From assembly GCA_023379805.1 (NCBI GenBank), contig JAMCPI010000002.1, positions 1 through 64,000 of the forward strand: a stretch of DNA of 64,000 nt, read 5' to 3'. The DNA comes from Nitrososphaerota archaeon. Lineage in GTDB: Archaea > Thermoproteota > Nitrososphaeria > Nitrososphaerales > JACPRH01. The notes beneath the pieces are model-generated. The model saw nothing but the letters and a program-made list of their open reading frames with translations. It ran no database searches and had not been told where the DNA came from. Position numbers and translations under genes: made by a program. Shown here piece by piece: positions 42,811-49,658 of this stretch (positions are counted from its first letter, which is position 1; every line of letters starts with the position of its first letter).

Positions 42811-43482
42811 TTAGGAGCTGCCTGTGTACGGTATTATGAGGACTTGAATTGAGGTGGCGTCGTATATTGTTCCGTTTCCAACCAGTCCGAGCTTTATCTC
42901 TGCGGCTGAACCCCAGTCTCCCTTTACCACGTTGCTTCCCACTAGACTAGGATAGGGGTTTGGATATGGATAGTACCCGGGTTTAGTGTTAGCTTCCCCT
43001 CCTCCTGCTACTCCTCCAGCGGAAGGCTCTGTTCGGCTTGGGGTTGGAACTGCAACTCCCATGTAAGGAGGCATAGATATCCACTCGGTTGAGACTATCA
43101 CGGTTACCGCCGGACTCTTCTGTGCACCCTGATGCGTTAATGAGACCTTGACCTGATCATCAGCGGTTATCACGAAGCCGGTTACCTCAACATCCTGCAC
43201 CATGCTTCTAAACTGGATTGTCTTCGCTGTCTGCTGCCTCGGATAAATTACAGAGGGTGCTACCCCGACCCCGCTCCGCGCTTCTCCGCCGCTGCCTACC
43301 GCTCCTGTTGCTCCTTTGTTTGGATCCGTGTTGTTCGAAACGGTTTTGTTCTGCTGCAGTTGCTGCTGTTGTTGCTCCGCTTGAGCGTTGGCCGCTACCG
43401 CGATGATGAATGTAGCCGTTATTAATGCTACTAGCAGTACTGCTGCTTTCGTGCTGTGCATCATTTTTCCTACCACAGGCAT
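42811..43482 (-). CDS. secreted or surface-anchored protein of unknown function
   Basis: A 223-residue protein with a clear signal sequence (STKAAVLLVALITATFIIAVAANA then QAEQQQQQ). A low-complexity Gln/Asn/Gly region (30-75) and a beta-rich domain follow (TIQFRSMVQDVEVTGFVITADDQVKVSLTHQG, VVKGDWGSAAEIKLGLVGNGTIYDATSIQVLIIPY). The final domain looks like an immunoglobulin-like or jelly-roll surface domain. I do not recognise a family. Two 11-nt direct repeats lie just upstream and may control it. Confidence 0.65.
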   Translation of the reverse strand: MPVVGKMMHSTKAAVLLVALITATFIIAVAANAQAEQQQQQLQQNKTVSNNTDPNKGATGAVGSGGEARSGVGVAPSVIYPRQQTAKTIQFRSMVQDVEVTGFVITADDQVKVSLTHQGAQKSPAVTVIVSTEWISMPPYMGVAVPTPSRTEPSAGGVAGGGEANTKPGYYPYPNPYPSLVGSNVVKGDWGSAAEIKLGLVGNGTIYDATSIQVLIIPYTGSS

Positions 43483-43513
43483 GCGGGATGGTTACGGGGT
43501 GCAATAATGCCAG

Positions 43514-43545
43514 TGTTTAGAACAAGGTGTCCAATGTTTAGAACA
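43514..43545. repeat. direct repeat TGTTTAGAACA x2, 21 bp apart
   Basis: Two identical 11-bp copies start at 43514 and 43535, so they are separated by exactly two helical turns. They lie 32-64 bp upstream of the secreted-protein gene on the minus strand. The half-symmetric unit (TGTTctaAACA on the other strand) suggests two sites for a dimeric regulator on one DNA face. Confidence 0.45.
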
Positions 43546-43686
43546 GCCGTCTTTAACGGTGAAAAAGGGTTATCCGGATAAAAACTCGGGTGGAACAGTG
43601 CTGCGCCTACCGCCGGATTTCTGGTATCTGTTAAATGAAAAGTAGACCTATTACTAGGCCGGCTCTCCAACTTAGTTCTTTGTTTA

Positions 43687-43938
43687 CTAGACGACTTCCG
43701 CTTTCGCGAATCTTGGTGCGACGTCGGTAATTCGGATCTTTACGTTTTGACCAGCTTCGGTTCCCGCGACGAAGATAATGAAACCTTCGATCTTCGCGAT
43801 GCCGTCGCCTCGCTTACTGATTTCAGTGATTTGAACGTCGTACTCTTTGCCGACTTCGACTGGCGCAGGCTTTGAAGGTCTGAAACCGCCACCGAAGCCA
43901 CCACGGCCCCGTCCATGTCCGTAACTCATTCTTTTCAC
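43687..43938 (-). CDS. TRAM domain RNA-binding protein
   Basis: An 83-residue protein with a Gly/Arg-rich N-terminus (GHGRGRGGFGGGFRP) and a TRAM beta-barrel at 26-83 (VEVGKEYDVQITEISKRGDGIAKIEGFIIFVAG, VKIRITDVAPRFAKAEVV). Stand-alone TRAM proteins act as RNA chaperones in archaea, similar in use to bacterial cold-shock proteins. The RGG-like head strengthens RNA binding. The ATG at 43938 or the one four codons later could be the start. Confidence 0.93.
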   Translation of the reverse strand: MKRMSYGHGRGRGGFGGGFRPSKPAPVEVGKEYDVQITEISKRGDGIAKIEGFIIFVAGTEAGQNVKIRITDVAPRFAKAEVV

Positions 43939-44022
43939 TCCTAGCGCTCGGATGCGCTGATACGCGGTCAGAATCCCCTGATATATACCTGCCTATGTAA
44001 CAAAATGGAATAACAAGGTTAC

Positions 44023-44586
44023 TCACGGTTTCTCTCTCAATTCTGTAACAGTAGACGCGTGGTTTCCCCACTGGTCGAAGTGAACCTTCTCCTCTAAGGG
44101 TCTTCTGCCGACTCTCTCCGGCGGTTCATCGGAGTAACCGATGGGGATTATGCCGATTGGTCTCACCTCTTCAGGTAGATATAGGGTCTCAGCCACCTTC
44201 TTATCGTCGAAGGCGCCTATGAAGGCTGCACCCAGCCCCTCATCCACCGCGGTCAGTAGGATTAGCATAGATGCGAAGGCTCCGTCTATCGTGCAGTAGA
44301 AGCTTCGACCTCTCTCCCTGTAACGCCAAACGTTTCTCCTCGTATCAGCGCAGACCACGATGACCACAGGAGCTTCTGCGATGAACATCTGGTTAAGCGC
44401 AGCTTCAGCTAGTCTTCGCTTAACAGTTGGATGTGTGACTACGATGAACTCCTGAGGCTCAAGGTGGCCGGCGCTGGGCGACCTATTCGCATTCTCTATG
44501 ATGCGCCAAATCTTTTCCTTCTCAACCGGCTTAGGTTTGAAGGCACGGATCATCCTTCTCCGCCGCAACACAGCATTAAGCTCCAT
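44023..44586 (-). CDS. nitroreductase family protein
   Basis: A 187-residue FMN-dependent oxidoreductase with the family motifs RRMIRAFKPKPVEKEKIWRIIENANRSPSAGHLEPQEFIVV, QMFIAEAPVVIVVCAD, IDGAFASMLILLTAVDEGLGAAFIGAFD and PIGIIPIGY. It should reduce nitro or quinone compounds using NAD(P)H. A divergent, membrane-anchored member of the same fold is at 34.9 kb. It is upstream of the TRAM gene on the same strand, separated by about 85 bp. Confidence 0.9.
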   Translation of the reverse strand: MELNAVLRRRRMIRAFKPKPVEKEKIWRIIENANRSPSAGHLEPQEFIVVTHPTVKRRLAEAALNQMFIAEAPVVIVVCADTRRNVWRYRERGRSFYCTIDGAFASMLILLTAVDEGLGAAFIGAFDDKKVAETLYLPEEVRPIGIIPIGYSDEPPERVGRRPLEEKVHFDQWGNHASTVTELREKP

Positions 44587-44680
44587 ACAGGATCTGCTGT
44601 TTCTTAGCGGATCAAAGTAATATGAGTATGGGTAAGTTGGAATGCTTTGCTAGCCTGCTGTTAGGCGTCTGACGCTTAGC

Positions 44681-44880
44681 AATATTTGCAATGCTTCGAG
44701 GTGCACGCACGCGTGCTGCAGATACTGGGGGGAGGCTCTATATACTCTTGAAATGTGCGTAGGAATTGAGCTGCTACTCTACAGGAGTTGCTTGGATTGA
44801 AGCCCAGTGCTTGCAACGCTTGTTGAAAACGTTGATCCGGCTTGCAAGATTATCCCAGAACTTTTTCTTCTGGTTTTATG
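44681..44880 (+). ncRNA. candidate small RNA locus, family copy B, with its promoter
   Basis: Within a 430-bp gap (44587-45022) the order of elements repeats copy A. A GC-rich element (TTCGAGGTGCACGCACGC, TGCTG) is followed by the TATA box GCTCTATATAC (44735-44745), TGAAATGTGCGTAGGAAT, then GAGTTGCTTGGATTGAAGCC, the hairpin core CAACGCTTGTTG, and GGCTTGCAAGATTATCC. The outer stem of the hairpin keeps pairing mostly through G-T pairs and a change on both sides, and AAGCC/GGCTT plus GGAT/ATCC close the core. CCAGAA-CTTTTTC-TTCTGG follows and could end transcription at about 44875. The predicted RNA starts near 44762. Confidence 0.6.
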
Positions 44881-45022
44881 TTAGAATTGCTAGTAGTGAT
44901 GTTTTGGTTGCAGAGCCTGTATATTCAGTTCGCGTGTTGCTGGTAGTTTGGCTGCAGCATTGATTGATTGGTTGAGTTCTGGCTTGAAATGTCTCAGATC
45001 TCTTCATGGGTAAGCTTAAACT

Positions 45023-46342
45023 ATGCCGTTCTCAGATGGATTATCGGTAGGTATGGAGAAACGGAGTGTTTTGGTCATCGGCTCAGGAGGCAGGGAGCAT
45101 GCTCTCGGCTGGAAGCTTCGCCAGAGCCCGAGTGTTGAGAAGGTGTTTCACGCTCCGGGTAACGCTGGTACTGAGGGTAACAATATTCCCTTTAAGGCGA
45201 CCAATATTGATGAACTGATCTCGTTTGCTGAGAAAGAGGCGGATTGCTTCACGGTTGTGGGGCCTGAGGATCCTCTTGCGATAGGTATAGTGGACAGGTT
45301 TCAAACTAAGGGTCTCAGGATTTTCGGTCCCTGTCAGAACGCGGCTCGGCTGGAGAACAGCAAGGTGTTCTCGAAGCAGTTTATGGCTAGACACAATATT
45401 CCTACCGCTGAGTTCGGTGTCTTCGATAACCCGGATGCGGCAGTGGACTATGTGAAGTCGAAGGGGCTGCCTAAGGTGGTTAAGGCCGATGGGCTTGCGG
45501 CGGGGAAGGGCTCTATCATCTGCCACACCTTGGATGAGGCTAGAGATGCTATTCAACGGATTTTGGTTCGAAGCGAGTTCGGCCACGCCGGTGACCGGAT
45601 TGTCATCGAGGATTTCCTTAACGGCTACGAGGTTTCATACATCGGTATCTGTGACGGAAAAAACGTTACGCCACTCGCGATGGCTCAGGATCATAAACGC
45701 ATCTTCGACGGTGATCAAGGCCCAAACACCGGTGGAATGGGCGCCTACTCGCCTGTTCCGATGGTGTCGGAGAAGCTACAGGAAGCTATTCTGGAGAAGG
45801 TGATGAAACGCACAGTCAACGGTATGCAGGAGGATGGCCACCCCTTCAAAGGCGTGCTGTACGCCGGCATAATGGTGGTCAACGATGAACCTTACACCTT
45901 AGAGTTCAACTGCCGCTTCGGCGACCCTGAGACCCAGCCGCAGATGCTTCGAATGAAGTCAGATCTTCTACCGTATCTCGAAGCCTCGGTTGACGGCAAC
46001 CTCGCTTCACTCGGACCGATTGAGTGGAAGAGCGGAGCAGCGGCCTGCGTCGTCATGGCGTCAAGAGGATACCCGGCTGTCTATGAGCGTGGAAAGACGA
46101 TCCGAGGATTAGACGAAGTGGCCACCATGCCGGGTGTCCAGGTCTTTCACGCAGGAACAACGATGCGTGGAAACGAGGTTGTGACGAACGGAGGCCGGGT
46201 GCTGGGTGTCACAGCCCTTGGACGCGACCTCCGCGAAGCAGTTGAAACGGCGTATCTAGCGGTTGGGCGAGTCCGGTTCGACGGTGCCCATTACCGGCGA
46301 GACATAGGGTATCGAGCCATCGCTCATCTCGGGGGCGTCTAG
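45023..46342 (+). CDS. purD: phosphoribosylamine-glycine ligase
   Basis: A 439-residue ATP-grasp enzyme of purine synthesis that joins phosphoribosylamine and glycine. Signatures are VLVIGSGGREHALGWKL, GPEDPLAIGIVDRF, FSKQFMARHNIPTAEF, KADGLAAGKGSIIC, QDHKRIFDGDQGPNTGGMGAYSP and LEFNCRFGDPETQ. The ATG at 45053 (MEKRSVLVIG) fits the family start better than the annotated-length start at 45023. It is followed directly by purN. Copy B of the small RNA family lies just upstream. Confidence 0.95.
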   Translation: MPFSDGLSVGMEKRSVLVIGSGGREHALGWKLRQSPSVEKVFHAPGNAGTEGNNIPFKATNIDELISFAEKEADCFTVVGPEDPLAIGIVDRFQTKGLRIFGPCQNAARLENSKVFSKQFMARHNIPTAEFGVFDNPDAAVDYVKSKGLPKVVKADGLAAGKGSIICHTLDEARDAIQRILVRSEFGHAGDRIVIEDFLNGYEVSYIGICDGKNVTPLAMAQDHKRIFDGDQGPNTGGMGAYSPVPMVSEKLQEAILEKVMKRTVNGMQEDGHPFKGVLYAGIMVVNDEPYTLEFNCRFGDPETQPQMLRMKSDLLPYLEASVDGNLASLGPIEWKSGAAACVVMASRGYPAVYERGKTIRGLDEVATMPGVQVFHAGTTMRGNEVVTNGGRVLGVTALGRDLREAVETAYLAVGRVRFDGAHYRRDIGYRAIAHLGGV

Positions 46343-46358
46343 CTTCAGCGGGGCGCGG

Positions 46359-47114
46359 CTGGTCGTCCTAGCTTCAGGACGAGGAACCGATTTCCAGTCA
46401 ATACTGGATCATATCAGGCTCGGCGTCCTCCAGAACGTTGAAGCCGCTCTACTAATCAGTAACACACCTGACGCATACGCTATGGAGCGAGCTCGCAGAG
46501 CAGGTGTACCAGTCGAGTACATCGAAGGGGTGGTTGGCAAAAAATATCCTGATAAGGAGTCCAGAATCCGCGCCCGTCAAGCCTTCGACGCCGAGGCGCT
46601 CCGCCTCTTGAAGCAGCATGATGCGTCGGTAATTGCTTTAGCAGGCTTCAACCAGATCGTGACCCCTGTTATCATAGACGAGTATCGGATGCGGATCATG
46701 AATATTCACCCAGCATACGATGTGAAGCGGTACGGCGGAGTAGGGATGGTGGGAGACCACGTGCATGAAGCGGTCTTAGCTAACCATGAGCAGTACTCCG
46801 GCTGCACAGTCCACTACGTTGAAGCCGCCGTCGATCTAGGACCCGCGATTCTCAGGCAGCGCGTGCCCGTTAAGCCAAGTGATACAGTGAGATCTCTCGC
46901 TGATAGAATCTTGGTCTGGGAGCACCGTTCTTACTCGAAGGCCATCCAGATACATGTGGATGGACAGTTTGAGCGGCGACGCAACCTGTCAGAGCAAGAT
47001 CTCCAGAATGATGAATGGGAGAAACGCTGGAGTCAACGGCAGCAACGATACCTTGAGTATCAACGAGAACATGCTGTCGAGCTCTACAGCCACCCCCTAG
47101 AGGAGATTCTCTAA
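46359..47114 (+). CDS. purN: phosphoribosylglycinamide formyltransferase, apparent non-ATG start
   Basis: The formyltransferase fold starts in the frame from about 46356 with LVVLASGRGTDFQSILDHIR, then ALLISNTPDAYAMERARRAGVPVEYI. It continues with NIHPAYDVKRYGGVGMVGDHVHEAVL, SGCTVHYVEAAVDLGPAILRQ, and a C-terminal extension. The catalytic Asn and His (NIHPA) and Asp (D.GPAI) are present. No ATG, GTG or TTG exists in this frame between a stop at about 46306 and the ATG at 46482, which lies after the first strand and P-loop-like segment. A CTG at 46359 places the start exactly where family members begin. It is 16 nt after purD, consistent with coupled translation. Confidence 0.8.
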   Translation: MVVLASGRGTDFQSILDHIRLGVLQNVEAALLISNTPDAYAMERARRAGVPVEYIEGVVGKKYPDKESRIRARQAFDAEALRLLKQHDASVIALAGFNQIVTPVIIDEYRMRIMNIHPAYDVKRYGGVGMVGDHVHEAVLANHEQYSGCTVHYVEAAVDLGPAILRQRVPVKPSDTVRSLADRILVWEHRSYSKAIQIHVDGQFERRRNLSEQDLQNDEWEKRWSQRQQRYLEYQREHAVELYSHPLEEIL

Positions 47115-47149
47115 TCTCACTTCTACCTATTAGTTAGTCAGTCACTCAC

Positions 47150-47488
47150 TCACTCAGTCTGTTGCTGCGAATGCCACTGCATTGCTGTAGCCGCTATGCA
47201 GAGCGCGGTAGGGATAGCATTCGGCCAACCGAGTGAGAAGAACCCTAACACATCTAATATCACAAGTATTCCGCAGATCGTTGCAGCCATCCTTACGTTG
47301 TTGTTAATTAGGTTGAGAACCAGAACAGCTCCTAGCAGCGGGTAAGCGATTGTCACAGGCAGCCCGCTGAAGTAAAACGACGGCGCTATAGGTTTCAATC
47401 CAATAACATAGCCAAGCATCCATGCGGAGTCGAATACGAACATGAAGGTGGCTACTAAAGAAAGCGTAATCGGCACGTTAATCTTCAA
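47150..47488 (-). CDS. four-helix membrane protein, hypothetical
   Basis: A 112-residue protein with four predicted membrane helices (ITLSLVATFMFVFDSAWMLG, FSGLPVTIAYPLLGAVLVLN, AATICGILVILDVLGFFSLG, IPTALCIAATAMQWH). Polar residues are few and no motif is recognised. It converges with purN across a 35-bp spacer made of drifting 4-bp repeats. It resembles small transporter-like or DoxX-like proteins only in general layout. Confidence 0.65.
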   Translation of the reverse strand: MKINVPITLSLVATFMFVFDSAWMLGYVIGLKPIAPSFYFSGLPVTIAYPLLGAVLVLNLINNNVRMAATICGILVILDVLGFFSLGWPNAIPTALCIAATAMQWHSQQQTE

Positions 47489-47535
47489 CTAGAGCACCTT
47501 TCGGATGACAGCTACTGCTCCGCGTTTCCTTCTCT

Positions 47536-49020
47536 CTACATGGGTTGAACTGCTTTACGCCCGTATCGTTCTGTGAAGTATCTTTGAGACAGATCTAATC
47601 TCTCTTTTGAATGGGTTAGCTGTTCATGGACGCGTTGAGCGGCTCTGCGGCCTTGGTTCATGGCTTTGATGAGCAGTGTTTCGCCGGTCACTACGTCTCC
47701 TGCTGCGAAGACACCGGGGTAAGATGTTTCGTAGGTTTCAGGGTCAACGATTATTCCGCCCCACTTCTCCATTTTGATGCGCTCCTTCTTCTGCACTGAG
47801 GTGTTGGGTCCGCGGCCGACCGCTATGAAGACTGTGTCTACATCTATAGTGAAGTTTGAGCCTTCAATCGGCACAGGTCTTGCTCTTCCAGAGGCGTCAG
47901 GTTCTCCCAGCCTCATCTTGATGCACTCAGCCTTCTTCACCCACCCTTTCTCGTCGCCAATGAACCGAATAGGCACCTGTAGAAACTCGACTTTGACGCC
48001 CTCCTCCTTAGCTGATTCTAGGCCGAAGCGGTACGCTGTGATCTCCTTCTCGGAGCGTCTATACATCATTGTAACCGCTTCCGCGCCCAATCTCACTGAT
48101 GTGCGGGCAGCATCTACCGCTGTGTCTCCTCCACCGACTACCAGAACGTGTTTTCCGACCTTGAATGGGATTTTCTGCTTCCGGTTCTTGTAGTACTCCA
48201 TCCTGTCGAGTTTGATGAGGAATTCGTAGGCGTCGTAGGCGCCCTTGAGGTCTCCGCCTTCTACTTGGAACGGTGTAACGTCTTTTGCCCCAGTCGCTAC
48301 GATTATCGCGTCGAAGCCTTCGTCAAAGATTTCCTCCAGCGAAATCTTGCTGCCGATCTTTATGTTTGTCCGCGCCTCTACCCCCATCTTCTTCAGCCGC
48401 TCAATCTCGAACTCTAAAACATCCTTCGGCAGATGGAAGTTAGGGATACCGTACATCGCGGTTCCACCTAGCTTGTTCTGCGCATCGAATATCGTGGTGC
48501 TGTGGCCATATCGGACTAGGAGCTCCGCCGCTGCTAGTCCAGCCGGTCCTCCCCCAACTATCGCTACACGTTTGCCGCTGCGCGGCATGACCTCAGGCTC
48601 CTCGTACGAGTTGTGCTCAAGCGCCCAGTCTGACACGAACCTTTGAAGCATCCCTATGGAAACAGGGTCTCCCCGCTTGCCAACTGCACAGTTGGCTTCG
48701 CACAGGCTACCGAGCTGAGGACAGACACGGGCGGTTGAAGCTGGGAGGCAATTCGTCTCCCGAACCCTCTTCCAAGCCTCGTTGAAGTTTCCCTGCTGGA
48801 TGTGGCGCATCATGCTGAGGATGTCTGAGTTAACTGGACAGGCTCTGACGCAGGCGGGAACGGGGCAGAGGATGCATCTGTTGGCTTCGTCGATAGCTTC
48901 CGCCTCAACATATCGGATTTGAACCTCCTCAAAATTGTCAATCCTGCCCTTTTCCTGCTTCTTAGGATAGGGCCAAGGGCCGACCCGCTTTGGTCTAATT
49001 TCTCTGCCCAATAGATACAC
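47536..49020 (-). CDS. GltD/NfnB-like NAD(P)-dependent flavoprotein with N-terminal Fe-S domain
   Basis: A 494-residue protein. The N-terminal 130 residues form the Fe-S domain of glutamate synthase small subunits and dihydropyrimidine dehydrogenase (CILCPVPACVRACPVN ... CPQLGSLCEANCAVG). An FAD fold (VAIVGGGPAGLAAAELLVRYG, residue about 150) and an NAD(P) fold (VLVVGGGDTAVDAARTSVRLG, about 290) follow, with the C-terminal FAVGRGPN..., GVFAAGDVVTGETLLIKAM. It may transfer electrons from NADPH to a glutamate synthase or to ferredoxin. No large glutamate synthase subunit is in the window. Confidence 0.9.
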   Translation of the reverse strand: MYLLGREIRPKRVGPWPYPKKQEKGRIDNFEEVQIRYVEAEAIDEANRCILCPVPACVRACPVNSDILSMMRHIQQGNFNEAWKRVRETNCLPASTARVCPQLGSLCEANCAVGKRGDPVSIGMLQRFVSDWALEHNSYEEPEVMPRSGKRVAIVGGGPAGLAAAELLVRYGHSTTIFDAQNKLGGTAMYGIPNFHLPKDVLEFEIERLKKMGVEARTNIKIGSKISLEEIFDEGFDAIIVATGAKDVTPFQVEGGDLKGAYDAYEFLIKLDRMEYYKNRKQKIPFKVGKHVLVVGGGDTAVDAARTSVRLGAEAVTMMYRRSEKEITAYRFGLESAKEEGVKVEFLQVPIRFIGDEKGWVKKAECIKMRLGEPDASGRARPVPIEGSNFTIDVDTVFIAVGRGPNTSVQKKERIKMEKWGGIIVDPETYETSYPGVFAAGDVVTGETLLIKAMNQGRRAAQRVHEQLTHSKERLDLSQRYFTERYGRKAVQPM

Positions 49021-49190
49021 CTATAGAATTCCCGGGAAACCTTTCATGTCATAAAAACAAGTTACTTTAAAATGTATTTGTCGAAATGTTTCCATTGATA
49101 CCTATGCGTAAATTTTGGGGCAAAAACGGATGCGCAGTTACGCTTCGATTCTGAAATTTATATAGTACCCTTTCAACTCCAGATGCTAGA

Positions 49191-49544
49191 TTGGACAAAG
49201 CTGAAGCCGCCTCACTGTGTAAGGATATACTGGATATAAATAATGACATCGGTGTCGTAATCATAGTCTCGTACCCTAGTGGCGAGGTTCAAGCAATTGA
49301 GTCGCGTATCCCTAGAGGTAGCCATACTATTCGAAGACACTTCGGTGTTCTCGCCGCGATAATGCGTGATCACATCGCGAACTTTGAAGAGTACTACGGG
49401 AAACTGAACCACTTCATCTTTAGCTTCGAGCGGGGGCAGTCAATTATCTACCTCATCGATGGCGGAATCGTGGTGGTCGGTACCTCTCCCAACGCAGATC
49501 CCGAGATCATCAACGAAGTAGCGAAGCGGCTCAAAGGACTATAA
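49191..49544 (+). CDS. hypothetical alpha/beta protein, possibly Roadblock-like
   Basis: A 117-residue protein with TTG start. Predicted strands IGVVIIVSYPSGEVQAIESR, KLNHFIFSFERGQSIIYLIDGGIVVVGTSP flank a helix (HTIRRHFGVLAAIMRDHIANF) and a final helix (PEIINEVAKRLKGL). This order fits a Roadblock/LC7-like or profilin-like fold used as a small signalling adaptor. The similarity is by topology only. A TATA box ATTTATATAG lies about 28 nt before the start, so it is leaderless. It is divergent from the GltD-like gene. Confidence 0.6.
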   Translation: MDKAEAASLCKDILDINNDIGVVIIVSYPSGEVQAIESRIPRGSHTIRRHFGVLAAIMRDHIANFEEYYGKLNHFIFSFERGQSIIYLIDGGIVVVGTSPNADPEIINEVAKRLKGL

Positions 49545-49658
49545 CCGGTTACTACAGTAATATCTGAAAGCCGAGCAAGCTACTGTGAAGAGGGGAGGAA
49601 GAAAGAAGGAATCGCTCGGTTTAAAAGCGTCAAAAAACTGAGTTACCCATAATCACCA

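Noticed and set aside
44766-44963. 65-residue plus-strand frame after the 44.7 kb TATA box
   Set aside because: It is read through the conserved RNA hairpin, and copy A has stop codons in the equivalent frame, so the sequence is conserved as RNA and not as protein.
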